From a virus: 62,412 nt of DNA. The notes beneath the pieces were generated by a model. That model was not told where the DNA came from, did not search any database, and saw only the letters and a list, made by a program, of their open reading frames with translations. The position numbers and the translations under genes are program-made. The first letter of the stretch is position 1, and each line of letters starts with the position of its first letter. This document shows positions 39,747 to 48,328 of this stretch, piece after piece. The stretch spans positions 1 to 62,412 of the IMG/VR virus record IMGVR_UViG_3300042344_000078. One strand, given 5' to 3'.

Positions 39747-39982
39747 TATTTAGTTCCCTTCCGTTTACCTGATGGTGACACAGGCCATGCCTTACGAGCA
39801 GGACCAGTCTTCTTAGCAGCCATAGACTTCTTCTCTGCTGCAGTCATTTTAGATGCCGCTGCTGCTGGACGACAAGCTGGATATCCTCGCTTATCTTTTT
39901 CACCAGAACGACCGCAGGATTTGCCGGTCTTTACATCGACCCACTTTTCCCCGAACCATTTTCCAAGGCCACCTTTAGCCAC
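39746..39982 (-). CDS. DUF5872-like basic protein, 78 aa
   Basis: A 78-residue protein with GTG start, MAKGGLGKWFGEKWVDVKTG, then KSCGRSGEKDKRGYPACRPA and a Lys/Ala-rich tail ending PSGKRKGTK. The conserved front with two cysteines resembles DUF5872-type proteins of environmental phages. It overlaps the preceding gene by eight bases. Highly basic, possibly DNA-associated. Function unknown. Confidence 0.65.
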   Translation of the reverse strand: MAKGGLGKWFGEKWVDVKTGKSCGRSGEKDKRGYPACRPAAAASKMTAAEKKSMAAKKTGPARKAWPVSPSGKRKGTK

Positions 39983-40145
39983 GCTTCACCCGATTATCTG
40001 CACCAGACCAAGTACCGCCACGGCTCTTATATTCTTTCGCTGCCCACGCATTTGCATATGCACTTGGATAAACCTTAAACTTCTTCTTGGCTTCAGCTTT
40101 TACGCGAGACCATAGAGCAGCGTTGTTCGGTTTAGATGCAGCCAT
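39975..40145 (-). CDS. DUF5872-like basic protein, 56 aa
   Basis: A 56-residue protein from the ATG at 40145, two bases from the previous stop (TGATATG); the longer frame to 40196 overlaps the preceding gene and lacks a ribosome site. It contains AEAKKKFKVYPSAYANAWAA and YKSRGGTW, a pattern found in small DUF5872-type phage proteins. Basic and compact; perhaps DNA-binding. Confidence 0.65.
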   Translation of the reverse strand: MAASKPNNAALWSRVKAEAKKKFKVYPSAYANAWAAKEYKSRGGTWSGADNRVKRG

Positions 40146-40146
40146 A

Positions 40147-40401
40147 TCAGCAGTTCCACGCGCGAAGGCTTTTATTAATCCGTGAGTTCGGATCATTGGC
40201 TGTTTTGGCGCTTGTCAATTTTTTCTTCATGCCTTTCATACGGGCACAGAAGCTATCACGACGAGGACCGCCTTCAGGCTGGGGCGCTTTCAAACCGGGC
40301 TTATCGGGATTTGCTTTATTATAAGAAGCGCGCCCTTTAGCGTTCAAACCGCCTTTAGGATTCTTACCTTCCTTGCGTGTCCATGCAGGAGTCTTAGGCA
40401 T
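40147..40401 (-). CDS. DUF6321-like basic protein, 84 aa
   Basis: An 84-residue protein beginning MPKTPAWTRKEGKNPKGGLN and containing KGRASYNKANP, QPEGGPRRDSFCARMKGM and an ending RINKSLRAWNC. These blocks match the pattern I know as DUF6321, found in many phages without known function. It is coupled to the fibre-like gene by TAATG. It is the longest of the basic protein cluster. Confidence 0.75.
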   Translation of the reverse strand: MPKTPAWTRKEGKNPKGGLNAKGRASYNKANPDKPGLKAPQPEGGPRRDSFCARMKGMKKKLTSAKTANDPNSRINKSLRAWNC

Positions 40402-41471
40402 TATGCAATCCTCTCTGCAGATATAATAGCGGAAGGTGTTGCTGGAACTGCAGGTGGGCCAGTTACTGCTGCGGTATGATCAAGTGTAACTGCGGTATTC
40501 GCAGGGAGCCATAGTACCTGAATATATTGCCCAGCCGTCACTGTAACGTATAACATAATTTGAAAAAAAGCACTCCCACCATCTGTGGCTTTTGGCACTG
40601 ACATCTTGGTATTGGAGCGAACGATATTTGTTCCATTCAGCGAAAACCAAATTGACACAGTGTGATCACTACCATCAGTATTGGTAAATTGAAGGTTAGG
40701 CGTTACAGCGTAAGTTCCTGCTTCAGCAAATGTTAGTCGTGTTAAATTCGTACCATCCGTGACCATTGTAATGCCAGCACCAACTAAGTCAGTTGTGCCA
40801 AATTTTACAGCCGTAGCCGCAGACGTACTACCAGTCTGATCGGTGATGTCAGAGAACGCAGCATAAGCTCGACTGGTAATAGTGCTAAACGGCACCTTAC
40901 CACTAAGGATGTCTACATTGGTTATATTAACTTCACCCGTACCTTTGGGTGTAATATTAAGGTCAATATTTGTATCAGTTCCATCAGCAGCTAATGTGCT
41001 GCCATTAAGATTACATCCGGCTGCGGCATTACCTGTAGCTAATGTCGTAGACTCGACAAGCGTCATGCCTGAGAATGAACCAGAGAATGTAACTCCAGTA
41101 ATAGATCCACCGGTAATTGAAACCGACGAAGCATCCTGCGTAGCTATAGTACCAAGACCTAAGTTCGTACGTGCGCCGGAAGCGTTAGAAGCACCCGTTC
41201 CGCCGTCGGCAACAGCTAAGTCAGTTATGCCGGTAATTGTGCCACTCGTTATGGCAACGCCAGTTATGCCTACGTCACCAGTAATTGCAGAAATAGCGTT
41301 TCCACTTAGACGGATATTCCCAACAGAAGCGGAAGCTGTACCAACTTTAAGCGCCGTAGAAACACCGGTACCGCTAACAACAGTTTTTTCTGTAGCTGCC
41401 GGGCCACCATCTACGTGTAATAATTGAGAATACGTAGCATTAATCTGGCTACCGGTAAGATTTGTTGGCAT
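40401..41471 (-). CDS. Fibre-like structural protein, 356 aa
   Basis: A 356-residue protein. It starts MPTNLTGSQINATYSQLLHV, then Gly/Thr/Ser-rich repeats, the fibre signature VADGGTGASNASGARTNLGL, and a C-terminal domain (about 205-356) with DQTGSTSAATAVKFG and VTPNLQFTN, resembling C1q/TNF-like jelly rolls that bind receptors. It lies just after the capsid-related genes rather than with the main fibres at 47-52 kb, so it may be a head fibre or decoration. A hairpin precedes it. Confidence 0.7.
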   Translation of the reverse strand: MPTNLTGSQINATYSQLLHVDGGPAATEKTVVSGTGVSTALKVGTASASVGNIRLSGNAISAITGDVGITGVAITSGTITGITDLAVADGGTGASNASGARTNLGLGTIATQDASSVSITGGSITGVTFSGSFSGMTLVESTTLATGNAAAGCNLNGSTLAADGTDTNIDLNITPKGTGEVNITNVDILSGKVPFSTITSRAYAAFSDITDQTGSTSAATAVKFGTTDLVGAGITMVTDGTNLTRLTFAEAGTYAVTPNLQFTNTDGSDHTVSIWFSLNGTNIVRSNTKMSVPKATDGGSAFFQIMLYVTVTAGQYIQVLWLPANTAVTLDHTAAVTGPPAVPATPSAIISAERIA

Positions 41472-41483
41472 ACTCGGCCCTCT

Positions 41484-41513
41484 AAAAGGAGAGGTAGGGG
41501 TCTAGCCCCTACC
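41484..41513 (-). terminator. Hairpin between two virion genes, probable attenuator
   Basis: On the minus strand GGTAGGGG (41513-41506), a 5-base loop, CCCCTACC (41500-41493), then TCTCCTTTTA. The stem is perfect, the T-run interrupted. It lies between the 160-aa gene and the fibre-like gene and would lower downstream transcription. Confidence 0.6.
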
Positions 41514-41515
41514 AA

Positions 41516-41998
41516 TTATTCAAGGACGTAATCGAAGATAACGTCGATGTGCGTGGCCGTTGTAATGCTAGAGCCAGTCTTGCTAACATTGATCGCCGTA
41601 CCAGCGTCGTTCGCCGTATAAGACGCACCGTCAGCGAGGACAGCAGCACCAGAACCACCATCAACGAGAACAGTACTTTGCGTCAGGCTGGCCTGAGCGA
41701 AAGCAACGAGCTTACGTGAAGTGGTCGAAGTGCCAGTAACATCAACCGTTGTAACCGCACCAGCAGCGTTGCCAACCGAAATGGCTTTACAACTAACCAT
41801 ACGGATTGATTTGCCAGTAACAGCAGCAACGAGTTCGACACCCGCGTTGACCTGCGCAATCGTAAACCGCTGACGAACATTAAGAACTGCTCCGGTCGCC
41901 CGAAGATTCGTAATGGTTGCAGAAGTAATTGTCGCTGAGTCAGCCTCAAAATTGATGGCCTTCAGTCGAGAGTGTGTAACGCCGTTATAAACAGACAT
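41516..41998 (-). CDS. Putative head decoration protein, 160 aa
   Basis: A 160-residue, beta-rich protein: MSVYNGVTHSRLKAINFEAD, then DSATITSATITNLRATGAV, RQRFTIAQVNAGVELV and an end HIDVIFDYVLE. It lies two genes after the major capsid gene and between two hairpins, which suggests high but tuned expression. Small beta proteins in this place are often capsid decoration or cement proteins. No family can be proven here. Confidence 0.55.
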   Translation of the reverse strand: MSVYNGVTHSRLKAINFEADSATITSATITNLRATGAVLNVRQRFTIAQVNAGVELVAAVTGKSIRMVSCKAISVGNAAGAVTTVDVTGTSTTSRKLVAFAQASLTQSTVLVDGGSGAAVLADGASYTANDAGTAINVSKTGSSITTATHIDVIFDYVLE

Positions 41999-42011
41999 TG
42001 AGTCCTCCTAT

Positions 42012-42037
42012 GAGAAAGTAGGGGCCGAAGCCCCTAC
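42012..42037 (-). terminator. Hairpin with UUCG loop, terminator or attenuator
   Basis: On the minus strand GTAGGGGC (42037-42030), loop TTCG, GCCCCTAC (42025-42018), then TTTCTC. An 8-bp GC-rich stem closed by the very stable UUCG tetraloop. It lies between the 156-aa and 160-aa genes, just before the ribosome-binding site of the latter (GGAGGA). Confidence 0.7.
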
Positions 42038-42039
42038 AC

Positions 42040-42510
42040 TCAGTTCGGGTTAAGAACAACCGCGAAGCAGCGGAGAACACAGTCCGTAGGCGCAGCCGTA
42101 TTGATCAGCAAGTCGATGGTGTCATCTGACGTACCAATAATGATCGGTGCTCCAAGGCCGTTACCAGCAGCCCATGACCAGCCGAGAGCGTTCGACGCAA
42201 CGTCGTTACCAAAAGCATTGGCTGCAGCAGGCGAAGCGCCCGTGAAACCAAAGTCAAAGGTAGCTGTCGTGTTCGTCGTCTCTGCCGACGTGACCTGAAA
42301 GCCTGCGTGCAGGATTACAGAGTTAGCTTCAAGAGGAAGAATCTGAAGTGTATCTGCTGCAGCAAGCGCCGTAGCGCCTGCGGCAGAGCGCGCAGCCACA
42401 ATCGCAGCGAAGTCAAGCTCGACTTCGATGAAGGAAATGCGGTTTCCGCCATAGGCAGGAAACGAAGCCGTTCCTTTGTTAAACCCGTAGGAGTCAGTAA
42501 AAGCAGTCAT
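42040..42510 (-). CDS. Capsid-associated protein, 156 aa
   Basis: A 156-residue protein immediately after the major capsid gene: MTAFTDSYGFNKGTASFPAY, then RISFIEVELDFAAIVAARSA, DTLQILPLEANSVILHAGF and the end TDCVLRCFAVVLNPN. It is beta-rich and probably a minor capsid or decoration protein by position. GGAGGGATAA precedes the start. The gene is followed by the UUCG hairpin. Confidence 0.6.
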   Translation of the reverse strand: MTAFTDSYGFNKGTASFPAYGGNRISFIEVELDFAAIVAARSAAGATALAAADTLQILPLEANSVILHAGFQVTSAETTNTTATFDFGFTGASPAAANAFGNDVASNALGWSWAAGNGLGAPIIIGTSDDTIDLLINTAAPTDCVLRCFAVVLNPN

Positions 42511-42520
42511 TTATCCCTCC

Positions 42521-43450
42521 TTACGAGAAGCTGACGACGGATTCGACGAGAGCTTCTGGCTTCACCACTTTGTAGCCATACACCTGCAGGCCACGGATGA
42601 TGTCACCGAACGTCGTTTCCGAACGGATGGTTTCCATCTCAGTCATCTGAGAAGCGAAAGTGAAGCCCATCTTGGTGCCAGCAATGATGCTGTACTTCGT
42701 GCTGGACGTAACTTTCAGGTTGTGGCTGACGTAGATCGTGAAGCGATCAATCATGCCGAGACGACCGTTGCGGAGCGGAGACTGGCTATCGCCGGTAAGC
42801 GAAGCGTCTTTCAGTTCCGACTTCTTGATCAAGCCAGCCATACGGGCAGGGATGATAAGAAAGCGGTTCTGCTCTGGGCAGTTAGCTTCGTCAAGAACGG
42901 TGCCCATGTCAACGACAAGGTCCGTAACTGAAGTCGTACCACCTGAACCGTCTTTAGAAACGGTGAGCGGCGAAGCCGTCGTGCCAAGATTGAACGCAGA
43001 TGATACCGCGCCAGCAGTTGCGCCTTTGTTGGTCGCAGCAATATCTGGCAAGATATCGGTCAGAACGCGCTGGTCGATCTTGATCTTCATCTGCTCGGAA
43101 GCATCTTTAGACCACATATCCATCAACTTAACGTCTGACTGAACACGATCAATATCGTCTTCAACGCAAGCGAAGTACTCGCCTTTGTCGATGACAAGCT
43201 GAAGTTTAGGCTTGTCAGGATTTTCGACGACGAGGCTCTGGCCCTTGACGTAGTCACGGATCGTGATGTTCGGAATGGTGCGGATGTTAACCGTATCACC
43301 CTGATTCTTGATCTCGCCTTCGTAGTCGGTGTTAGCGATAGCCGCGAGGACCGTCGCATCGTAGAAGTTTTCAATAAGCTTGCCTGACCAAATCTCAGGG
43401 ATGAAGTTTCCCGAATAATTTGGACGGCCAGCAGAGACCGGATAAGACAT
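42521..43450 (-). CDS. Major capsid protein (HK97-fold type)
   Basis: A 309-residue protein directly downstream of the scaffold gene. It begins MSYPVSAGRPNYSGNFIPEI, followed by WSGKLIENFYDATVLAAIAN, VNIRTIPNITIRDYVKGQ and DKGEYFACVEDDIDR, a pattern of HK97-fold capsid proteins with an N-arm and E-loop region, and ends with VYGYKVVKPEALV in the P-domain. It forms the icosahedral head. GTGGAGC lies before the start. Confidence 0.8.
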   Translation of the reverse strand: MSYPVSAGRPNYSGNFIPEIWSGKLIENFYDATVLAAIANTDYEGEIKNQGDTVNIRTIPNITIRDYVKGQSLVVENPDKPKLQLVIDKGEYFACVEDDIDRVQSDVKLMDMWSKDASEQMKIKIDQRVLTDILPDIAATNKGATAGAVSSAFNLGTTASPLTVSKDGSGGTTSVTDLVVDMGTVLDEANCPEQNRFLIIPARMAGLIKKSELKDASLTGDSQSPLRNGRLGMIDRFTIYVSHNLKVTSSTKYSIIAGTKMGFTFASQMTEMETIRSETTFGDIIRGLQVYGYKVVKPEALVESVVSFS

Positions 43451-43463
43451 GGAATAGCTCCAC

Positions 43464-44465
43464 TTAACCTGTTGCGACTATACGATCTTCCCGCTGTGCA
43501 GCGAAAATATCGCGTTCAATTCGGTCGCGGTCAGCTTCTTTGCCTCGATAGATGCCTTTTCGTACGTCATCGAAGAACTTGGTAATGTCTGCGCGTGTGT
43601 ACGTCTTAGCCTGTGATGCCGCCGGACCACTGCCATTACGGCTGCGACCGGGAGCTACTTGTTTATCGAGTTCGGAAACTGCGCTCCGAGGTGGTTGAGC
43701 AACTTGTTGGCTACCATTACCCTGCCAAGCATTGAAGAAATTTGCGACTCGGTACACATCCATGCTGCGTTGAGCATCTTCAAGATAGTCCTGCCGTGTA
43801 ACCCCGGTCAGCGGGTCTACTTCCAAAAGCCAATCTAAGAAGTTCTGATCTGCATTGATGTCCCGCCAGTTGGGGATTCTTGCAGAAAGTTCTGCCCAAA
43901 ATGACTGTTCAGATGTCTGCGCTTGTTTCTGTGCAACCTGTTCGACACGAGGAAGAACACTGACCTGCATCTGCCGGACCATATGTTCCAATTCCGCAAT
44001 CTTGTTATCGCGGGCTGTAAGTGATTCTTCGGACACACGTCGCATGACCTCAAGCGAATCACCATATTCCTCAACATCTTTCTCGGTTATCAGCCGCTTA
44101 TCATTAGCATAAGCCGGAGCCGGTGCTGCTGAAAGAGCTGAAAACAAATGCTCCATCTGGGTAAGTCGTTGGTTCAACTGCTGATTCTCAGTACGAAGCC
44201 GCACTGTATCCGCGTTGTACATACCCTGAAGTGTTTTATACCGTTTCTCGAAAGTCTCCTCATTATCCTTGTTACCCGCAGACTTTTGCTCGTTAAGTGC
44301 GGGTGCAGACGCTTCGTTCTCGACACTGTCGGCTTGCTGAACACTCTCTTGCGTACGACCTTCTGATTCTACGTTAGCCTCAGTAGTTTCAGTTTGGGTC
44401 TTCTGCTCTTCGAAATGTTTGGCGACTGCCTCAGATTGACGACGAACTTGCTCAGGTACAGCCAT
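43464..44465 (-). CDS. Scaffolding protein
   Basis: A 333-residue acidic, helical protein rich in Gln and Glu. The first third is disordered (TQTETTEANVESEGRTQES), the centre is coiled coil (RTENQQLNQRLTQMEHLF), and the end carries basic-acidic helices (FFDDVRKGIYRGKEADRDR) that could bind the capsid protein. It lies between portal and capsid genes, the usual place for a scaffold. Confidence 0.75.
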   Translation of the reverse strand: MAVPEQVRRQSEAVAKHFEEQKTQTETTEANVESEGRTQESVQQADSVENEASAPALNEQKSAGNKDNEETFEKRYKTLQGMYNADTVRLRTENQQLNQRLTQMEHLFSALSAAPAPAYANDKRLITEKDVEEYGDSLEVMRRVSEESLTARDNKIAELEHMVRQMQVSVLPRVEQVAQKQAQTSEQSFWAELSARIPNWRDINADQNFLDWLLEVDPLTGVTRQDYLEDAQRSMDVYRVANFFNAWQGNGSQQVAQPPRSAVSELDKQVAPGRSRNGSGPAASQAKTYTRADITKFFDDVRKGIYRGKEADRDRIERDIFAAQREDRIVATG

Positions 44466-44503
44466 AGAACGCTCCTCTCGGTATGCGTATGGTTAAACGG
44501 CGG

Positions 44504-44731
44504 CTATCTTTTTCTAGATTCTGCTGCCATATCAGGGGCATTTTGCACTAGTTTATATATCTCTGTCAACACTTGGCAACGCCCTTGAGCCAAGTGGACA
44601 GCATCTGGTCCAACATATGGTAGCTGATCTATCTCCCGCTGACGCCACTCGGTTATCCATTCAAGGATCGCCGGATGTGAACGAGAGATAGAAGCCCACT
44701 GTTGGAGAAGTTCTGGGGTAGGGCGAATCAC
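44504..44731 (-). CDS. Small phage protein after the portal gene, 75 aa
   Basis: A 75-residue helical protein: MIRPTPELLQQWASISRSHP, then ILEWITEWRQREIDQLPYVG and a helix with VHLAQGRCQVLTEIY. Its start overlaps the portal stop by ATGA. Proteins of this form occur next to phage portal genes; their role is unknown, perhaps portal or scaffold assembly. Confidence 0.65.
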   Translation of the reverse strand: MIRPTPELLQQWASISRSHPAILEWITEWRQREIDQLPYVGPDAVHLAQGRCQVLTEIYKLVQNAPDMAAESRKR

Positions 44732-46776
44732 GCACCACCACCTTGCGGTCTAGCAGTAGCAGCACTCATGCCGCCCGCTGGATTCCCTGCTTGATCGAGT
44801 GTCGCTCCCTGTGGCTGTTGCTGTGGCGCTGCCGCCTGCGCTGCCTGTTGCATCCGCTGAGTATTACTCAGCCGCTCGCGTGAAGGAACGATTTCATCGA
44901 CCGGCATCTGAAGCCCCTTAGCGATCTCACGGAGAATCGCAGCGCGGCCATCTTTGCCGATGATGCTCATATCGACCTCATTGCCAGTGGCGTTGAGGAA
45001 CTCGACACGACGCATATTGACAGTCTCCTTGACTGCCAGATTAACAGCACCACGTGGAATAACTTGAGCGTCACCCTTGATCGACTCATCCGCATCGTAG
45101 CGCATATTGTATACAAACTGGCGCTCAACAATCGGCATGATAATGTCGTTGTCGATGTGCATCACAACCTGACGGATACCCTTACCAGCTGAACCCATGA
45201 GCATGGACAGTCCCGATGCAGTACGACCTGCGCCCTTAACATCTACGTCTCCATAGATATAAGATGGGATACCAGAATGATCGTCAGCTAAGCGGCTAAA
45301 CCGTTCATAAACAGCCATCAACGTATTGGCATTATCATTAGGCTGGTTGAAGCGAATAGCCGGGGCTGACCCACCTAATGGGTCGTTAAGGACTTGCCAA
45401 ATTTTCCATGGGTGCATCTGGGTAATATCCTCGTTAGGAGGAATACGTTCCAGATTAACCTCGACCTGTGGGCCAGAAGCAATGCCCATGTTATTGACGA
45501 GCGCACGCGCCGCCGCATTACAGATATTTTGCAGGTCCTCAATGATCTCAGGAATACCACGCCCCCAGAATGATCCGGGGGTCTTAATGAACGACGTTTT
45601 CGCATAGGGCTTCTCGCCCAAAGGATCGTAGTTCAGAATAGCTTTGATGACATAGTTACCGACAAGCCAGATATTGGCGTCGTACTCACGTGCTTCGTCA
45701 GGCGCATCCTCTTCGGACATACCCCACTCGCGGAGCATAGCTCCACTGACTTTACCCCAGAACTCAAGGGCATCGAACATATCTGTCGGGCGCATCTCGG
45801 TATAGAACTTGCGTTCTTCTTCCTCGCGCTCCTGCTCAATCGTCTCCGCGACCCAAGATTGTCCCGGTCCGATCTCTAATACTTTACGAATGGCTTGGTC
45901 GTCATAGCCGGGACAGCCGATCAAATCAGATAGACCGGTCCGGGTAAGTTTATGGTGTTCAAAAATATATCCGTCGTTGATCCGGGTAATCCCCGGCTCT
46001 GGATAAATATTGAAAGGACTTACCCTCTCAAATTCCGGTGCAAGTCTCTCGCCCGCTTCGACAATAGTTTTACCGTCTGGACCTTTCGCCCAGCTAAGGT
46101 GTCGTTGGCGACGGACCACAGGACCTTTGATAAAAGCACAAGGGAAAGTAACAAGATCAGTGATGAACTCATTGAACGACTCCGGCCATCCCCCTTGAGC
46201 AAACTGATCTTCGATCTTAATCTTCATTTTGTCAACACGGATCTGTGCTGCCTCTAGAATCTTAAACCGATATTGCTGGGAGATAACCTCTTTTAATTCA
46301 ACGAGTTCCGATTTAGACGGTGCAGCGCCTGTTGCCTGAATAACCGCCATAACTTCTTCAGCAAAGGCTGCTTGAAGCGCCGTGCTATCATCAGGCGACA
46401 AGTCTGGAATAGGCGTAGGAGACATATCCCACGGAGGAGACCCCGTTTCGAGCAGGATATCCCGCAGCCAGCTTTCAGCCGCACGGCACTTTACTTCCGT
46501 GAGCATCATGTAGACTTCGGACCCGCCCTGATTCTGGATCGCGTTTAACTTATCTGCCTCATATTCGCCATTGCGCTGCCGCATGGCACGTAGCATGATG
46601 TGGTTAATCGGCTCTCGCGCTATGCGCGCTGCATCCCAGCAGCGTTTAAGATACGCAGATAGTCCAAGGATTACCGAATCCTGCTGCCGTGCCTGAAGTT
46701 CTTGTTCCATGCGTTCGCGTTCAGCTTTATCAAGCTGTTCGCTACTGACAACACGAAGGAGAGTTAATCCGGCCAT
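44728..46776 (-). CDS. Portal protein
   Basis: A 682-residue portal protein. The N-terminal half is helical, the middle includes FERVSPFNIYPEPGI and FWGRGIPEIIEDLQNICNAA, typical of podovirus portals, and KGAGRTASGLSMLMGSAGKG is the conserved stem or tunnel segment. The C-terminus is Gln/Gly-rich. It forms the dodecameric DNA entry ring and docks the terminase. The start has no strong ribosome-binding site, so translation may be coupled to the small gene upstream. Confidence 0.85.
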   Translation of the reverse strand: MAGLTLLRVVSSEQLDKAERERMEQELQARQQDSVILGLSAYLKRCWDAARIAREPINHIMLRAMRQRNGEYEADKLNAIQNQGGSEVYMMLTEVKCRAAESWLRDILLETGSPPWDMSPTPIPDLSPDDSTALQAAFAEEVMAVIQATGAAPSKSELVELKEVISQQYRFKILEAAQIRVDKMKIKIEDQFAQGGWPESFNEFITDLVTFPCAFIKGPVVRRQRHLSWAKGPDGKTIVEAGERLAPEFERVSPFNIYPEPGITRINDGYIFEHHKLTRTGLSDLIGCPGYDDQAIRKVLEIGPGQSWVAETIEQEREEEERKFYTEMRPTDMFDALEFWGKVSGAMLREWGMSEEDAPDEAREYDANIWLVGNYVIKAILNYDPLGEKPYAKTSFIKTPGSFWGRGIPEIIEDLQNICNAAARALVNNMGIASGPQVEVNLERIPPNEDITQMHPWKIWQVLNDPLGGSAPAIRFNQPNDNANTLMAVYERFSRLADDHSGIPSYIYGDVDVKGAGRTASGLSMLMGSAGKGIRQVVMHIDNDIIMPIVERQFVYNMRYDADESIKGDAQVIPRGAVNLAVKETVNMRRVEFLNATGNEVDMSIIGKDGRAAILREIAKGLQMPVDEIVPSRERLSNTQRMQQAAQAAAPQQQPQGATLDQAGNPAGGMSAATARPQGGGA

Positions 46777-46787
46777 TGAATTTATTA

Positions 46788-46922
46788 TTACTCTTTAGGC
46801 GTCTGATCGTCAACGGCCTGTTTTTGAATCGCTGCAATGAGTTCAACGACTTCAATATAAGGACGTTGGCCTAAGACGTTCAGAATGTAATTCCACTGTT
46901 GCGGTGTCAGTTCGATCTTCAT
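46788..46922 (-). CDS. Small unknown protein between fibre chaperone and portal, 44 aa
   Basis: A 44-residue frame starting MKIELTPQQWNYILNVLGQR and ending KQAVDDQTPKE. Its start overlaps the upstream stop by ATGA and its end lies eleven bases before the portal start. TPQQWNYILNVLGQRPY followed by a helix is a pattern of short conserved phage proteins without known function. Confidence 0.6.
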   Translation of the reverse strand: MKIELTPQQWNYILNVLGQRPYIEVVELIAAIQKQAVDDQTPKE

Positions 46923-47152
46923 AGCCCTAACAATTCTTTCAGTTCTGCCACGCTCAACCCCGCCGCCGCGAGCTTCTCTTGTGGCGTTAGTGGAGCTGGT
47001 TCTGGTGGTGGGACGTATGGGTTGGGTGTGTTGCCTTCGTCAATCCAATCTTGGATCGCTTCGACGAGACAGCTTTCCTGCCTACCATCCGGCCATTCAC
47101 GCCAGACAATTGTGTTTTCAGGATCAGCGTATTGCCAAATCGGATCACTCAT
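46919..47152 (-). CDS. Putative tail fibre assembly/chaperone protein, 77 aa
   Basis: A 77-residue protein coupled by a four-base overlap to the end of the fibre gene at 47149. MSDPIWQYADPENTIVWREW is followed by EAIQDWIDEGNTPNPYVPPP and a helical end EKLAAAGLSVAELKELLGL. Small proteins with an EGNTP-proline segment after fibre genes are often assembly chaperones or fibre caps. Assigned by context. Confidence 0.5.
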   Translation of the reverse strand: MSDPIWQYADPENTIVWREWPDGRQESCLVEAIQDWIDEGNTPNPYVPPPEPAPLTPQEKLAAAGLSVAELKELLGL

Positions 47153-48321
47153 AGCTCACATCCTGTGAAGTACATATATGCGGACGATGTGTTCATAAAC
47201 AGCAGCGTAGAATATCCAGCCGTTGTGCCGCTTAATCCGCTGATATTAAAATTAGCGCTTGTCGTAGTAGCACCGCCAAATGTGAAACCAGTTGCGTTGG
47301 TTGTAGCGGTAGACGGCAAGAAAGCCGCAAAATGGCTTGCCGCTGAAACCGTAACGCCGGTTGGTGGAACGCGGGTAGTTACGGGCAACGCAACCGTGAA
47401 CCATGCGGTTGTGGAAGATGATAGTGACGTAACCATGCCTGCGGCAATGTATGGATTTGCGCCGCTTGCGTAAGAAAAAGCAGGCAGATACCGCTGACAC
47501 AGCGCCAACTCCTGCCCATACTGCCTGCGCTCGAACGGCGTGGCGACTGAGCCGACTTCTAGCTGGACGCCGGTGATGTAGAAGGTTGCGCCGTTTGTGC
47601 CAACTATTGAAACTGCGCCTGTGGCTGCAACATAGTTTGCCGAATCCCAAGCTCCGGCTGTGCCGCTATATGTTGAACCAGTGCCAAAATTAAAACAAAT
47701 AAGTGCTGCCCCCGCGTTACTAGCCCCAACCCATGTTCCGCCAGTATCACCGGGAATAGTTATGGTTACATATGTCCACGTATTGGCCTCTTCAGGAGAA
47801 ACAGTAAATGTAAATGGATAAGATCTAGAAGACGCATAATTTTTCATTGCGCCGCTATGTGTTCCTGTTATGGAAGAATACACATAAAACGATAAGGTTA
47901 CAGATTTTGCGCTGCTAGACCCAAAGCCTAAATCCGCAAAATTAAATCCTTCCATAGCTTGTTGAATAATAAAATAATCGCCAGTCAATACTGAATATGC
48001 TGATGATGACGTAAAACCAAGATAATTAGAAAAGCCAGTTGGTGGCGTAACGGAACCGGCATTTTGCTGGCCTGTTCCTTTGCCAGTTTGAGAGGAAACA
48101 AAAGCAAATCTGTCAACAGGGAATATTGCATTATTAGCTGCAACACTAGCCCCCGCGTTTCTCTGATCCACAACCATATCGCCATTGATGATGCGGTTCC
48201 GCAAGAAGCTAGAACCCATCGCCAGCGTATTGCCGACAGTCGCGTTGCCAGCCGTGTCGAGCGCGATGTTTGCCGTCGTGCTAGAAGCGTTCTGTAGCGT
48301 GGAGACTTTTAATGTGGACAT
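47149..48321 (-). CDS. Tail fibre/spike protein with carbohydrate-binding-type domain
   Basis: A 390-residue protein with the well-known fibre block SFLRNRIINGDMVVDQRNAG (38-57) and, after a jelly-roll-like domain, GVQLEVGSVATPFERRQYGQ and ELALCQRYLPAF. This arrangement is typical of receptor-binding fibre proteins with a lectin-like domain. The C-terminal part after the block is variable in such proteins and determines the host range. Confidence 0.85.
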   Translation of the reverse strand: MSTLKVSTLQNASSTTANIALDTAGNATVGNTLAMGSSFLRNRIINGDMVVDQRNAGASVAANNAIFPVDRFAFVSSQTGKGTGQQNAGSVTPPTGFSNYLGFTSSSAYSVLTGDYFIIQQAMEGFNFADLGFGSSSAKSVTLSFYVYSSITGTHSGAMKNYASSRSYPFTFTVSPEEANTWTYVTITIPGDTGGTWVGASNAGAALICFNFGTGSTYSGTAGAWDSANYVAATGAVSIVGTNGATFYITGVQLEVGSVATPFERRQYGQELALCQRYLPAFSYASGANPYIAAGMVTSLSSSTTAWFTVALPVTTRVPPTGVTVSAASHFAAFLPSTATTNATGFTFGGATTTSANFNISGLSGTTAGYSTLLFMNTSSAYMYFTGCEL

Positions 48322-48328
48322 TATAATC

